DNA of 49,606 nt. Origin: Planctomycetota bacterium. Lineage in GTDB: Bacteria; Planctomycetota; JAMOSO01. Location: assembly GCA_027063065.1 (NCBI GenBank), contig JAMOSO010000027.1:1-49606 (forward strand). Reading direction: 5' to 3'. Position 1 is the stretch's first letter, and each line of letters begins with the position of its first letter. This document shows positions 17,095 through 27,658 of the stretch, piece by piece. Under the pieces are notes generated by a model. It saw only the letters and a program-made list of their open reading frames with translations. It ran no database searches and was not told the DNA's origin. Position numbers and translations under genes: made by a program.

Positions 17095-17787
17095 TTAACC
17101 TTCCACAATAATGGTAATTTCACCCTTTACGGTGCGTTCTCCAATAATTTTTAATATATCAGCGGCTGTTCCGCGCATATTTTCTTCAAATAATTTAGTC
17201 ATTTCTCGACCTACACATATTTTAGCTTCTGGGTGATTTTCAAGCAATATACCCAAAGTCTTTTTTAAGCGGTGAGGTGATTCATAAAATATAGTTGAAC
17301 CTTCTTCTGCTACTGCAGCGGCTAAAGCCCTTGCCATCTGAGTTGATTTCTTTGGTAAAAACCCTCTAAAAGAAAATTCATGAACGGCTAAACCACTAGT
17401 TGCTAATGCATTAATTGCCGCACACGGCCCCGGAATACCAGTTACATAAATATTAGCTTCAACAGCAGCATTAACCAATCTATACCCAGGATCAGATATC
17501 AATGGCGTACCAGCATCACTCACTAACGCTATACGCTCTCCATTTAACATACGCTCAACAAGCTGAGGTGCAAAACGCTTTTCATTATGATCATGGTATC
17601 CAAGCATAGGGGTTTCAATTTCTAATTTCTTTAATAAACGCCCTGTATTACGCGTATCCTCAGCAGCAATCACATCTACTTCGTTCAATACGCGTATGGC
17701 CCGTAAGGTTATATCCTCCAGGTTGCCAATGGGTGTTGCCACCACATATAAACCGCTAGCAAGGGTAGAGTTCTCTGACTTTTTCAA
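17095..17787 (-). CDS. rsmI: 16S rRNA (cytidine-1402-2'-O)-methyltransferase RsmI
   Basis: A 230-residue SAM-dependent tetrapyrrole-methylase-fold enzyme that methylates C1402 of 16S rRNA. Diagnostic motifs are LYVVATPIGNLEDITLRA, AAEDTRNTGRLL, LVSDAGTPLISDPGYRLV, GIPGPCAAINALATSGL, FRGFLPKK, FYESPHRL and GREMTKLFEE. The start is uncertain: the frame opens with a TTG at 17787 inside the upstream response-regulator gene (32-bp overlap), and no ATG lies before the conserved region. The alternative is a GTG at the VVATP segment. The overlap makes co-translation with the response regulator likely. It is somewhat shorter at the C-terminus than the E. coli enzyme. Confidence 0.93.
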   Translation of the reverse strand: MKKSENSTLASGLYVVATPIGNLEDITLRAIRVLNEVDVIAAEDTRNTGRLLKKLEIETPMLGYHDHNEKRFAPQLVERMLNGERIALVSDAGTPLISDPGYRLVNAAVEANIYVTGIPGPCAAINALATSGLAVHEFSFRGFLPKKSTQMARALAAAVAEEGSTIFYESPHRLKKTLGILLENHPEAKICVGREMTKLFEENMRGTAADILKIIGERTVKGEITIIVEG

Positions 17788-18124
17788 GGAGTTCTTGGTT
17801 TTTAAAAGGTTTAGTCATATATTCAATGGCTCCAGACATAAAGCCTTGAAATTTATCAACAAGCTCTGTTTTACCTGTTAACATAATAACTGGCAAATTG
17901 GCGTATTGTTTATTATCTTGTATTTGTTCACATAATTCATAACCGCTAAGTCCTGGCATCATAACATCTAAAATTAAAAGCCCTATGTCTTCCTTGGCTA
18001 AAACATCTAATGCCATATTGCCATTTTCAGCCCCAACTGTGGCATAACCTGTTTTATTAAGTAAATGCATAACAATTTTACGTAAACTATCATCATCATC
18101 CACTACTAAAATTTTCTTTGCCAT
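17756..18124 (-). CDS. Single-domain response regulator (CheY-like)
   Basis: A 122-residue stand-alone receiver domain with the acidic pocket VVDDDDS, phosphoacceptor Asp in LILDVMMPGLSGYELC, Thr in MLTGK and Lys in TKPF. There is no output domain, so it probably acts by protein contact or as a phosphorelay intermediate. The phosphodonor is unknown; the receiver-kinase at 11.3 kb is a possible but unproven partner. It opens the minus-strand operon with rsmI, the Ig/TPR gene and lptD, divergent from purL. Confidence 0.92.
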   Translation of the reverse strand: MAKKILVVDDDDSLRKIVMHLLNKTGYATVGAENGNMALDVLAKEDIGLLILDVMMPGLSGYELCEQIQDNKQYANLPVIMLTGKTELVDKFQGFMSGAIEYMTKPFKNQELLEKVRELYPC

Positions 18125-18287
18125 AGTTAAAACCCCAAATTAGTATACAACATAACGCTTTACAAATGTACTGTTTAGATAAAATTTTGCAAGATTTCTT
18201 TAACTAAATCTTCATCATGATTATTCTACTTTTTTATGATAAAATATTGTATTATTCTAATTTTAGACTAAACCTATGGAGAATCCC

Positions 18288-21200
18288 GTGGCGCCTCTTA
18301 TCCTTGAAGGTAATTCAGCTTTATCACAATTTCGTATCAACACATTACTTGATGATTTAAAAAAAGTTGGATTCGATATTGCTGATATCAATTCGCATTT
18401 TGTATATGCAATAGATAGTGATGATAATTTAAGTAACGACCATTTAACCAAAACCTTTGCATTGTTAAATGCCACTGGTAATTTTAGTGCCACTACACAA
18501 GAAGGTTTTTTTATCACACCACGCAAAGGTACTATCTCACCTTGGTCATCGAAAGCCAGTGATATTTTTCATAATTGCGGATTAAATACCATCAAACGTG
18601 TTGAGCGAGGCACATTAATAAAAGTTGTCGACAAAAACTCTAAAGTATTAACCTCGCAAGATTTAAAAAAAGCCATTGAACTATTATACGACCCTATGAC
18701 AGAGGGAATCTACACAGATATAACCGATATATTTATCCATTCGCAACCCGCACCGTTAAGTTACATAGATACCCTAAACCATGGCAAAGACTCATTAAAC
18801 CAAGCTAATATTCAACTTGGATTGGCCATGAGTCCCGATGAAATAGATTATATTTTTGAATATTACGATTCTAAAAAACGCAATCCAACTGATGTTGAGT
18901 TAGTAATGTTTGCACAAGCTAATTCTGAGCACTGTCGCCACAAGATATTTAATGCCGACTGGATAATAGATGGCCAAGCCAAAGACACATCATTATTTAA
19001 AATGATCCGTCATACCCACGCCCAAAATCCACAAGAAACACTAATCGCTTACAGTGACAATTCTGGCGGTATGATAGGTCATGAATCAGACTGGTTTGAA
19101 GTGGCTCGCCAACAAGAAACTGTATATGGATACACCCCTTGTCCCATCGATATTATTATGAAAGTCGAAACCCATAATCATCCAACAGCAATTTCTCCAT
19201 TTCCAGGAGCAGCCACAGGGGTGGGGGGCGAAATACGTGATGAGGGAGCAACAGGGGTTGGCTCTAAACCCAAAGCTGGCTTATCTGCTTTTATAGTCTC
19301 TAATCTAAATATCCCAGAAAACATAAAAGCATGGGAAAACCCAAACCGCAGTTTTCCAGACCGCATTGCTACACCTTTGCAAATTATGTTAGAAGGCCCT
19401 ATCGGCGGTGCATCTTTTGGCAATGAATTTGGACGACCTCAACTTTGTGGTTTTTTTAAAACATTTGAAGAAACGCATTTAGGGCGTAATAGAGGTTATC
19501 ACAAACCAATTATGACAGCTGGTGGAATGGGCAATATCAAACGCCAACATGTCGAAAAACAAAGCATACCAAAAGGTACAGCCATTATACAATTAGGTGG
19601 ACCATCTATGCGTATTGGCGTTGGTGGTGGCGCGGCATCTTCAATGGATACAGGTAGTAATTCTTTAGAATTAGATTTCAATTCAGTACAACGTGGCAAT
19701 CCAGAAATGCAACGTCGGTGTCAAGAAGTTATCGATGCCTGTGTTGCCTTGGGTGATAAAAACCCTATTTTAAGCGCGCATGACATTGGAGCCGGTGGTT
19801 TATCAAATGCTTGCCCAGAATTAATTGAAGAATGTGGCGCTAAATTTGAGTTACGCAAGGTACACAATGAAGAAATTTCCATGAGTCCTATGGAAATATG
19901 GTGCAATGAATCCCAAGAACGATATATGTTGGCGGTTAAAGAAAGTGATGTAGAAATCTTTTCACAATTATGTCAACGCGAACGCTGTCCATTTGCTATA
20001 TTGGGACAGGCTACAGACGATAATCACCTAACTCTTACAGATGAACATTTTAATAATACACCCATTGATTTAGAGCTAGGTTTTTTACTTGGTAAACCTC
20101 CAAAGATGCTACGTGATGTTACCCGTATAAAAGAAAATCACCCCGACTTAAAAATCGACAACATAAAAATTAAAGAGGCATGCAAAAGGGTTTTACAGTT
20201 ACCAACTGTTGCCGATAAAACATTTTTAATAACAATAGCAGATCGCTCGATAACAGGTCATGTCGCCAGAGACCAAATGGTTGGACCTTGGCAACAACCA
20301 TTAGCAGATGTTGCCGTTACTGCCACTGGCTTTAAAACCACCAGTGGCGAAGCTATGGCAATGGGCGAAGCTGTCAATTTAGCGATTGTCGATGCGCCAG
20401 CATCGGGCAGAATGGCTATAGGTGAAGCATTAACCAATATAGCTGCCGCGGATATTGGCTCTTTAAAAACAGTAAAATTATCTGCAAATTGGATGGCTGC
20501 TTGCGGAGAAAAAGGTGAAGACGCCAATTTATTTGATACAGTCAACACAATTGCCATGGATTTATGTCCAAAACTTGGAGTGGCAATTCCTGTCGGCAAA
20601 GACTCTATGAGTATGCGTACCGTATGGAATGAAAACGGTAAAGAAAAAACAGTAGTATCACCACTATCTTTAGTTATCACAGCATTTGCTTCTGTTGATG
20701 ATGTCAATAAAACCTTAACTCCTGATTTTAAAACAAATGATTCAGAAATTATTTTAATTGATTTAGGACGTGGTAAAAATCGCTTGGGAGCCAGTTGTTT
20801 AGCCCAAGTTTACAATCAAGTAGGTAATGAAGTTCCCAATTTAGATAATCCACAAGATTTAGTATCTGCCATTGAAGCATTACGCGAGCTAGTAAATCAA
20901 AACGTAGCCTTAAGTTATCACGATCGTAGTGATGGCGGAATCTTTACCAGCTTAGCCGAAATGGCATTTGGAGGACGTTGCGGATTTAAAGTTGATTGTG
21001 CCAAACTAGGTAATCAATTAGAAGTTTTATTTAACGAAGAATTGGGTATGCTTATCGAAGTCTCCAAAGAAAACCTACAGATTGCCAAAGACGTATTTGC
21101 CCAAAAAGGCCTCGCTGATATTTGCCACCACATAGGCTCTACAACCACTAAAAAAGAAATGCATTTTAATGATTTATGCTTAGATTTAATTAAAATGGAA

Positions 21201-22121
21201 AGATACTGGAGTGATACAACATATAAAATGCAAAGTTTGCGTGATAATCCAGAATGTGCCAAAGAAGAATATGACTCCATATTAGATGCTAATGACCCTG
21301 GAATACAAACCAAATTAAGCTTTAACCCTGAAGAACAACCTAAACAATATAACACTAAACCTAAAATGGCAATTTTAAGAGAACAGGGAATCAATGGTCA
21401 AGTAGAGATGGCAGCAGCCTTTGATAAGGCAGGTTTTGAAACCATTGATATACACATGACAGATTTAATTGAAAAACGGGTTAGCCTAGATAATTTTGCT
21501 GGCTTAGTCGCCTGTGGTGGTTTTTCTTATGGTGATGTATTAGGGGCTGGTTCTGGATGGGCTAAATCTATTTTATATAATGAATATCTTAAAAATATGT
21601 TTAGTAATTTCTTTAAACGCCCCAATACTTTTACACTGGGCGTATGTAACGGCTGTCAAATGATTAGCCAATTATCAGAAATTATACCTGGCGCTGAGAA
21701 CTGGCCACGCTTTAAACGCAATCGCAGTGAACAATTTGAAGCACGTTTAAGTAATGTTGAAATATTGCCAAGCCCTTCAATATTTTTTAAAGGTATGGAA
21801 GGCTCTATTTTGCCAATTCCTGTTGCCCACGGTGAAGGACGTGCCGACTTTAAAAATAGTGGCTCTCAAGCTGATTGCATTGCATCATTACGTTATGTAA
21901 ATAACTATGGTGAAATAGCCCAAAAATATCCAGCCAATCCTAATGGGTCGCCAGAAGGAATAACTGGACTTACTACAACTGATGGGCGAGTAACTATTAT
22001 GATGCCTCACCCAGAAAGAGCTTTTAGAGCTTTACAATTATCTTACAATCCAAATGGAATGTTTTTAGAAAATGGTCCTTGGTTAAAAATGTTTCAAAAT
22101 GCCCGTGATTTTATTGGCTAA
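18288..22121 (+). CDS. purL: Phosphoribosylformylglycinamidine synthase, large one-piece form
   Basis: A 1277-residue enzyme of purine synthesis that makes FGAM from FGAR, glutamine and ATP. It is the large form with the glutaminase fused at the C-terminus. Visible parts are the N-terminal PurS-like part with [31 protein letters not shown]-like core, [23 protein letters not shown], the repeated synthetase half, and a C-terminal class-I glutaminase with GVCNGCQ (nucleophile Cys) and [10 protein letters not shown] prefer the GTG at 18288 because GGAG lies six bases upstream; an ATG at 18276 (four residues longer) overlaps that GGAG. It is alone on its transcript or reads into three small genes. 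Short multi-subunit PurL/PurQ/PurS is excluded by the length. Confidence 0.96.
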   Translation: MAPLILEGNSALSQFRINTLLDDLKKVGFDIADINSHFVYAIDSDDNLSNDHLTKTFALLNATGNFSATTQEGFFITPRKGTISPWSSKASDIFHNCGLNTIKRVERGTLIKVVDKNSKVLTSQDLKKAIELLYDPMTEGIYTDITDIFIHSQPAPLSYIDTLNHGKDSLNQANIQLGLAMSPDEIDYIFEYYDSKKRNPTDVELVMFAQANSEHCRHKIFNADWIIDGQAKDTSLFKMIRHTHAQNPQETLIAYSDNSGGMIGHESDWFEVARQQETVYGYTPCPIDIIMKVETHNHPTAISPFPGAATGVGGEIRDEGATGVGSKPKAGLSAFIVSNLNIPENIKAWENPNRSFPDRIATPLQIMLEGPIGGASFGNEFGRPQLCGFFKTFEETHLGRNRGYHKPIMTAGGMGNIKRQHVEKQSIPKGTAIIQLGGPSMRIGVGGGAASSMDTGSNSLELDFNSVQRGNPEMQRRCQEVIDACVALGDKNPILSAHDIGAGGLSNACPELIEECGAKFELRKVHNEEISMSPMEIWCNESQERYMLAVKESDVEIFSQLCQRERCPFAILGQATDDNHLTLTDEHFNNTPIDLELGFLLGKPPKMLRDVTRIKENHPDLKIDNIKIKEACKRVLQLPTVADKTFLITIADRSITGHVARDQMVGPWQQPLADVAVTATGFKTTSGEAMAMGEAVNLAIVDAPASGRMAIGEALTNIAAADIGSLKTVKLSANWMAACGEKGEDANLFDTVNTIAMDLCPKLGVAIPVGKDSMSMRTVWNENGKEKTVVSPLSLVITAFASVDDVNKTLTPDFKTNDSEIILIDLGRGKNRLGASCLAQVYNQVGNEVPNLDNPQDLVSAIEALRELVNQNVALSYHDRSDGGIFTSLAEMAFGGRCGFKVDCAKLGNQLEVLFNEELGMLIEVSKENLQIAKDVFAQKGLADICHHIGSTTTKKEMHFNDLCLDLIKMERYWSDTTYKMQSLRDNPECAKEEYDSILDANDPGIQTKLSFNPEEQPKQYNTKPKMAILREQGINGQVEMAAAFDKAGFETIDIHMTDLIEKRVSLDNFAGLVACGGFSYGDVLGAGSGWAKSILYNEYLKNMFSNFFKRPNTFTLGVCNGCQMISQLSEIIPGAENWPRFKRNRSEQFEARLSNVEILPSPSIFFKGMEGSILPIPVAHGEGRADFKNSGSQADCIASLRYVNNYGEIAQKYPANPNGSPEGITGLTTTDGRVTIMMPHPERAFRALQLSYNPNGMFLENGPWLKMFQNARDFIG

Positions 22122-22203
22122 ACCTGACTCTTTGCAAATTAATGCTTTAAATTTTTTTTTATAATCTATAATATATATAAAATTTATTTAAAAAAGGAAA
22201 TAT

Positions 22204-22338
22204 ATGAGCGAAGAAAAAAAAGCAGATTATATCGGTTTAAATTTAAACGGATTAATAGTATTTATAGTACTACTTTTATTTTGCATACCACTATGTTGGT
22301 TGCCATGGGTTATTAGCTCGCTAAAAGCAGACAAATAA
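22204..22338 (+). CDS. Small single-pass membrane protein (44 residues)
   Basis: A short frame with an AAGGA ribosome-binding site. It encodes a hydrophilic N-terminus (MSEEKKADY), a stretch of about 22 hydrophobic residues (LIVFIVLLLFCIPLCWLPWV) and a short Lys-containing tail. The C-x-P-x-C-W-x-P-W pattern in the membrane part is distinctive. I do not recognise a family. It lies 5 bp upstream of a DUF2752 gene, so the two are probably co-expressed and may interact. The ribosome-binding site and tight spacing make it likely to be translated. Confidence 0.6.
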   Translation: MSEEKKADYIGLNLNGLIVFIVLLLFCIPLCWLPWVISSLKADK

Positions 22339-22343
22339 CTAAT

Positions 22344-22724
22344 ATGATTCACCCACGGTTATTAAAAAAAGCACAACCTCTTGAATGGGTTGCGCTTTTT
22401 TTATTTGGTATATATCTGGTATGGAATTTTAACTTTATTGCTAATGCTCAAATTCCTCCATCAATATTTATTTTTATAACCGATTTGCCTTGCCCGTCAA
22501 CCGGCTGTACCAGAGCTACTATAGCTCTGGTAAATGGCAACATAATACAATCACTAATACTAAACCCTGTGACAATTATTTACATAATGTTATTATTTTT
22601 AACATTTTTTAGTTTAATCTATAAAAAATATAACAAACAAAATATTATTTTAGATAGCTGGCTGAGTAAGGCATGGCTATTTAGTCTTTTGTTTGGGTGG
22701 ATATTTAAATTAGGAACAATATAA
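22344..22724 (+). CDS. DUF2752 family membrane protein
   Basis: A 126-residue protein with three predicted membrane segments and the DUF2752 signature, here CPSTGCTRATIALVNGN (usual form CPxCGxTR); the first Cys and GCTR are kept. The biochemical function of the family is not known. It is grouped with a 44-residue membrane protein upstream and a TM2 protein 22 bp downstream, a combination of small membrane proteins seen near each other in several phyla. Confidence 0.75.
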   Translation: MIHPRLLKKAQPLEWVALFLFGIYLVWNFNFIANAQIPPSIFIFITDLPCPSTGCTRATIALVNGNIIQSLILNPVTIIYIMLLFLTFFSLIYKKYNKQNIILDSWLSKAWLFSLLFGWIFKLGTI

Positions 22725-22746
22725 CAAAGTTGAAAAAGGAATAACA

Positions 22747-23100
22747 ATGGACACAGAAAATAGCGTTCAAACTAAAGCTGCCGATGAAAAATTTTGTGCA
22801 GACTGTGGTAGCGCAATTAAAATTAAAGCCGAAATATGCCCAAAATGTGGTGTAAGACAGATAAATGTTGCTAATAATGGCACAGCTGCAAATGGTAAAA
22901 ATAGAATTTTAGCTGCCATTTTAGCATTTTGTTTGGGCGGTATTGGAATACATAAATTTTATTTGGGCAGAATAGGCGCAGGCATAGCATATGCCTTATT
23001 TTGCTGGACATTTATCCCTGCACTTTTAGCTTTCATTGACTTTATTATACTATTAGTTATGAGCGATGAAGCATTTGATGCAAAATACGGACAAATATAA
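22747..23100 (+). CDS. Zinc-ribbon TM2-domain membrane protein
   Basis: A 117-residue protein. Residues about 16-38 form a zinc ribbon with two CxxC pairs (FCADCGSAIKIKAEICPKCG). Residues about 52-115 are a TM2 domain of two membrane helices with the signature GGIGIHKFYLGRIGAGIAYALF. The TM2 function is not established. An AAAGGA site lies 8 bp before the ATG, and a strong terminator follows directly after the stop, which closes the unit. Confidence 0.85.
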   Translation: MDTENSVQTKAADEKFCADCGSAIKIKAEICPKCGVRQINVANNGTAANGKNRILAAILAFCLGGIGIHKFYLGRIGAGIAYALFCWTFIPALLAFIDFIILLVMSDEAFDAKYGQI

Positions 23101-23138
23101 AAATTCCTAATACCATATATAGTATTAGGAATTTTTTT
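23101..23138 (+). terminator. Intrinsic terminator after the TM2 gene
   Basis: A 13-bp perfect stem (23101-23113 with 23122-23134), an 8-nt loop and a run of seven Ts. The arms begin with As, so the structure could also work on the minus strand. A further partial copy of the arm (TTCCTAATACC) follows at about 23137-23147. Confidence 0.85.
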
Positions 23139-23149
23139 CCTAATACCAA

Positions 23150-23190
23150 TAAAAGCTTAGGCAAGTTTAACTTTATTGCCTAAGCTTTTA
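23150..23190. repeat. Second long hairpin downstream of the terminator
   Basis: A perfect 15-bp inverted repeat (23150-23164 with 23176-23190) with an 11-nt loop. The right arm ends in CTTTTA and no longer T-run follows, so it may be a backup terminator or insulator between the small-protein genes and the flagellar region. Confidence 0.6.
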
Positions 23191-23320
23191 TCATTATAGG
23201 GTTTACATTGAATAATATTTTACATTTAGCCTTGAATAGGAAAAAATTTCCGCTAAAGTTACATTTTTAAATATATTCATTATATTGATACCTTTTTTAG
23301 CATAGAAACCATAGGGGATT

Positions 23321-25939
23321 ATGGCTGACGACGAAATTGATTTTGATGATCTCGACCTCAGTTTAGAAGACACTCCTGATGAGACTGGCAAACTGGGCGA
23401 AGACGCCATTGACGAAGCAGATGATAGTTTTGACAACTTAGACGATTTAGATGATTTAGATCTCGGTGGCACCCAAGCAGACACAAATGACGATAGTGAT
23501 GATCTTTTTAAAGATTTAGATGATACTGTCACCAAAAAAGAAGAAAAAAAACCTAAAAAAAAGAATTTATTAGCCAAAAGATGGCAATGGCCTATTTTTA
23601 TTGCGTCAATTATTTTAGCTATTTTAAATTTTATAGTATTTCCTGCTTCGGAAATGAAGAAAAACAAAATAGAAAGATTTAATAGACTAGCACACGAACA
23701 AATTGAAAAAGAAAATTGGCCATTGGCTAAGCAATATTTAGATCAAATTTTTGCATTAGAAAAAAAACAAGACATTGAAGTACAACAGTTAATTGCGGAT
23801 GTCAGTTTTGCCATAGCCGAACAAATACGCTTAGATCCAAAAAGAGCAAACTATATTGCCAGATACCATAATGCCCAAGGGTTATACCAAATTTTATTAG
23901 ATGCCCGTGATGAAGAAACAAAAAAACCACTATTAAATAAAGAAAAAAAATTTTACGTCCATTATCAAATTGCTAGATGTTTATTTCATCAAAATTTATT
24001 TAATGAAGCACGTAGTGCTTTTGAAAAACTACAAGATAAAATCGATCAAACTAAGCGACAACGCCTAATAGACGAAAAAAAAGGCAAGGTATATACTGCA
24101 ACAAATGAAGTTTGGCCTGATGAAATTTCAGCTAAATATCCATTGGCAAAAAAACGCAGTGATGTTTTAAATTATTTAGGTCGTGCAAATGCTAAAATGG
24201 ATAGACTGCAAGAATCTATTTTATGGTTTAAACGTTATGCCCCTTATGCAGAACATGGTGTAGACCAATTAAAAGTTTGGGAAAAAATAGCACAAGGTTA
24301 TTTTTTAGATGGAGATATAAATTCTGCCATCAATTGGTATAATCGCATAGCCAAAGAATACACAACATATCCACAAGCCAAAAACGCTCTTTACGAATTA
24401 GGTAATTTATTACGCAAAAATAAGCGTTATGATGAAGCAAGAGATTGTTTAAAACGCTCGATGGAGATTGGTAAAATTGACACAGAACATAATGAAAAAA
24501 CTTTATTTTTAATTGGTCAAACATATTTAGAACAAAATAATTTTAAAGATGCAAGCCGTATATTTCAGGGTAAGTTAGCTACGGCTATAAAATTTCATGA
24601 CAGGCCTGTTGGGACAGCTGGAGCTTTAAAACAAGGTGAAATTTTTTATAAACAATCAAAATATGATAAAGCATACGAACATTATAAACGTATTGTTAAA
24701 ACTCGCCAATTTGTATTTGACAATCCATTTGTTCCTCAAAAAGAAATTATAAATATACTGCAACAAATGAGCGTAAAAGCTTTTGAAGATAACCAGTATA
24801 AAAACTCTGCAAATATATATCGCTTTATGCTTAAAAATTTTAATATACAACGAGATTTTATTTTAAATAAACTAGCGGAATCAATCGTTGCCCAATCTAA
24901 AAAAGGCGGTACAAAATATTTGGTTGAAGCTGGATTAACATATCAACGGATACCAATAGAAGCCCCTTCTAGTAAATTAACAAAACAAGCTAGAGAAAAA
25001 GCTGCAGATTTATTTTATGATGCACAAGATTGGGCAAAGGCCGATAAAGCCTATGGGGATTTATTAAAAATATATCCAGGTGATCCACAAGAAGCACGCT
25101 CTAGTTATAGACGTGGTATGGCCTTAAAACATCTATTACAGTTAAGTGAAGTAGCCAAAGACGGCACATTAATTGGTGGTGCAGAATTTTATTTTAAAGA
25201 TACTATTAATAGACATACCAATGCTTTATTTGCATATCAGGCACGGTACGAGTTAGGCTTGCTATACGCGCAACGTGATGATTGGTCATCGGCCAGAAAA
25301 ACATTTAATAAAATTATCAATGACGATTTATTCACACCTCGCTCACAAGTTTGGAGAGATTCACTATTTGAACTTGGCAGAGTTGAGCATTTTATGAATC
25401 TACCAATCCCAGCTATCAAACATCTATTAGAAGCCATTGAAAGATACCCCGATGATAAACGTATTTTTGCTAGCCGTACTTTTTTAGGATATAGTTATTT
25501 CAAATTAAAAAAATATGCTGACGCCAGAGAACAACTTAGACAGGTAGTATCTAGTACGCCAACCACAGCACTAGATAAAGATTTACAGCGCTATACTAGC
25601 TTAACTATTGCCGATAGTTATGTACGTGAAAAAAACTATACACAAGCACTTGCCGAATACAGAAGAGCATATAATAAATACCAACGCACTGCGGATGCAC
25701 CTTGGATAAATTTTCAAATTGCACGTTGTTTAGAACATTTAAATCAACCACAACAAGCTTTAGTAGAATACAACAAAGCCCATTGGCTATATAAGCGCAG
25801 TAAAAAAAATAACTACCAAGATTTACCAGATAATTTACGAAAAAAATATTGGATAGATCAAGTCGATTGGACTAAAAATACCAAAGACTGGTTTGAAAAA
25901 CAAAAAAATATTAATAATTCTTTCTTTGGGACTTTATAA
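23321..25939 (+). CDS. Membrane-anchored TPR protein with acidic N-terminus
   Basis: An 872-residue protein. Residues 1-70 are very acidic with repeated DDLDDLDL-like units, then a Lys-rich patch (about 72-87) and one membrane helix at about 89-108. The rest is predicted helical repeats: many TPR-like units such as ALYELGNLLRKNKRYDEARD and AYEHYKRIVK spread to about residue 850. By the positive-inside pattern the acidic part should be cytosolic and the TPR array periplasmic. It starts a tight unit with a FlgN-like protein and the flagellar kinase/regulator pair (3-bp gap to the next gene), so a motility role is likely. A comparison is PflA-type periplasmic TPR scaffolds of some flagellar motors, but I see no proof of homology. 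Confidence 0.75.
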   Translation: MADDEIDFDDLDLSLEDTPDETGKLGEDAIDEADDSFDNLDDLDDLDLGGTQADTNDDSDDLFKDLDDTVTKKEEKKPKKKNLLAKRWQWPIFIASIILAILNFIVFPASEMKKNKIERFNRLAHEQIEKENWPLAKQYLDQIFALEKKQDIEVQQLIADVSFAIAEQIRLDPKRANYIARYHNAQGLYQILLDARDEETKKPLLNKEKKFYVHYQIARCLFHQNLFNEARSAFEKLQDKIDQTKRQRLIDEKKGKVYTATNEVWPDEISAKYPLAKKRSDVLNYLGRANAKMDRLQESILWFKRYAPYAEHGVDQLKVWEKIAQGYFLDGDINSAINWYNRIAKEYTTYPQAKNALYELGNLLRKNKRYDEARDCLKRSMEIGKIDTEHNEKTLFLIGQTYLEQNNFKDASRIFQGKLATAIKFHDRPVGTAGALKQGEIFYKQSKYDKAYEHYKRIVKTRQFVFDNPFVPQKEIINILQQMSVKAFEDNQYKNSANIYRFMLKNFNIQRDFILNKLAESIVAQSKKGGTKYLVEAGLTYQRIPIEAPSSKLTKQAREKAADLFYDAQDWAKADKAYGDLLKIYPGDPQEARSSYRRGMALKHLLQLSEVAKDGTLIGGAEFYFKDTINRHTNALFAYQARYELGLLYAQRDDWSSARKTFNKIINDDLFTPRSQVWRDSLFELGRVEHFMNLPIPAIKHLLEAIERYPDDKRIFASRTFLGYSYFKLKKYADAREQLRQVVSSTPTTALDKDLQRYTSLTIADSYVREKNYTQALAEYRRAYNKYQRTADAPWINFQIARCLEHLNQPQQALVEYNKAHWLYKRSKKNNYQDLPDNLRKKYWIDQVDWTKNTKDWFEKQKNINNSFFGTL

Positions 25940-25942
25940 ATT

Positions 25943-26401
25943 ATGAATACAAAACAGCAAGAAAAATTACATAAAGTTTTAACTACCCAAACACTACATT
26001 ATCAAGAGATTTTGACATTATCTAAAACACAAAGTCAATTAATTGCCGAAGGTAAAATTTTAGAATTATTCCCTATATTTAATAAAATCAATGAACTGAT
26101 GCAAATTGTTAAAAAATTGGATCAAAGTGTTATTGAAGAAAAAGAAGCTTGGGAAAAAAACAAACTTTTATTACCAGAAGAACAACGTCAACCCATAGCT
26201 ATACAGGTAGATAAGATAAGTGATTTGCTTAAACAAATTATAGCTCTTGAACAAACACAACAAGATAGTATAGGGGCACAACAAAAACGTAATAGAACTG
26301 ATGTTAGTAAAATAAATAGGGGTAGACAAATGGCTAAAGCTTATGGACAAGCTTATAAGCCACCTCGTCAATTAGATAATTTAGTAGATAAAAGAACATA
26401 A
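25943..26401 (+). CDS. FlgN-like export chaperone (tentative)
   Basis: A 152-residue, almost wholly helical protein with a leading amphipathic coiled-coil (residues about 1-110) and a basic, Gly/Pro-containing tail (RGRQMAKAYGQAYKPPRQ). This layout matches FlgN/FlgN-like chaperones for hook-associated proteins, and the position between a TPR protein and the flagellar two-component pair fits. Sequence similarity alone is weak. Its stop overlaps the kinase start by one base (TAATG). Confidence 0.45.
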   Translation: MNTKQQEKLHKVLTTQTLHYQEILTLSKTQSQLIAEGKILELFPIFNKINELMQIVKKLDQSVIEEKEAWEKNKLLLPEEQRQPIAIQVDKISDLLKQIIALEQTQQDSIGAQQKRNRTDVSKINRGRQMAKAYGQAYKPPRQLDNLVDKRT

Positions 26402-27657
26402 TGCTAAACGACACTGCACATATACCAAATGATTTATTAGAGCTACAAGAGGCTTTTTCTAGCCTTGGTCAAGCTGAAGCAGAGTTTAAAAAAGGTCAAG
26501 ACAACCTACTGTCATTGGTAAAAACATTATCCGAACAACTCGATGTTAAAAATAAAGATTTAGAAACTAAAGTAGCTGAAATTGCCAGTCTAAAAGCACA
26601 AAGCGATGAAATGGTAGAATCCATATCTGATGGAGTAATAGCCTGTGATAAACAAGGTAAAATTTTAATTTTTAATCGTTGCGCCCAAGAACTAACCCAA
26701 TGTTCTAGCATCCCAGCAGATATTCGTGCGGCCAATAGTAATATTGCCGATGCCTTTATGCCTTTATTTCAAATGTTAAATAATACCCTAGAAGGTCATA
26801 CAAAACCTGTTAGAGAATTGCCATTAATAATTGATTTTAATCAAAATAATTTAACTTTTTTGGTTTCTATTAATACTGTTAAAAATGACGATGGACATAT
26901 AACAGGTGCAGTAGCATCATTTAATGATCATACTGAAGTAGTACGTTTGCAAGAGGATTTAAAACGGCGCGATCGCTTACAAGCTTTGGGTAGTATGGCT
27001 GCCGGTGTCGCTCATGAGATACGTAATCCACTTGGAGGTATTGCACTATATGCCGATATGATATCAGATGATATGCTATCTGCTGGTTTAGATAATAGTG
27101 CCGCACTCAAAATCAGCTCGGCAGTGTCTGGTTTAAATCGTTTAGTTGAAGATATGCTAAGTTTTACACGCAGTCAAAAATTACATTTAACATATTTTGC
27201 AATTAAGCCATTATTACAACAATGTACAGAGTTGGCACTGGCAAGATTTAAAAAACACAATATTAAAATTATATACAATATTACATTAACACAGATCTAT
27301 GCAGATAAAAATCAATTAGAACAAATAATTTTAAATATTATTCAAAATGCCTGCCAAGCCATGCACGGAACTGGAGAATTAATTTTAAGTTGTTGTAAAG
27401 ATAACGAACGCAAAGATATGCTAGAAATTAGCATTGCCGATTCTGGAGATGGCATTAGTGAGGAATTACGTTCAACTATTTTTGATCCATTTTACACCAA
27501 AGGTAAAACAGAGGGTACTGGACTAGGCTTAGCTATTGCATTGAAATGTGCCGAAAGTCATCACGGAACAATTGATATTCGCACTGCAAAAAGTGGAGGC
27601 GCAGAATTTATAATACGTTTAAAGGCGGATACTCCGCCAAGTATACAAGGAAATTAA
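26401..27657 (+). CDS. flrB: Flagellar sensor histidine kinase (FlrB/AtoS-like)
   Basis: A 418-residue soluble kinase. It has an N-terminal coiled coil (about 12-70), a PAS domain (about 70-180, with MVESISDGVIACDKQGKILIFNRCAQ), a HisKA domain with His205 in GVAHEIRNPLGGI, and a HATPase domain with N-box QIILNIIQNACQAM, DSGDGISEE and GTGLGLAIA. The absence of membrane helices and the neighbouring sigma-54 activator match FlrB/FleS kinases, which phosphorylate FlrC/FleR when an assembly checkpoint is met. The next gene follows after 1 bp. Confidence 0.88.
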   Translation: MLNDTAHIPNDLLELQEAFSSLGQAEAEFKKGQDNLLSLVKTLSEQLDVKNKDLETKVAEIASLKAQSDEMVESISDGVIACDKQGKILIFNRCAQELTQCSSIPADIRAANSNIADAFMPLFQMLNNTLEGHTKPVRELPLIIDFNQNNLTFLVSINTVKNDDGHITGAVASFNDHTEVVRLQEDLKRRDRLQALGSMAAGVAHEIRNPLGGIALYADMISDDMLSAGLDNSAALKISSAVSGLNRLVEDMLSFTRSQKLHLTYFAIKPLLQQCTELALARFKKHNIKIIYNITLTQIYADKNQLEQIILNIIQNACQAMHGTGELILSCCKDNERKDMLEISIADSGDGISEELRSTIFDPFYTKGKTEGTGLGLAIALKCAESHHGTIDIRTAKSGGAEFIIRLKADTPPSIQGN

Positions 27658-27658
27658 C

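Noticed and set aside
23150-23190. Transposon terminal repeat or attachment site
   Set aside because: The 15-bp inverted repeat is a single close hairpin beside a terminator with no transposase or target duplication.
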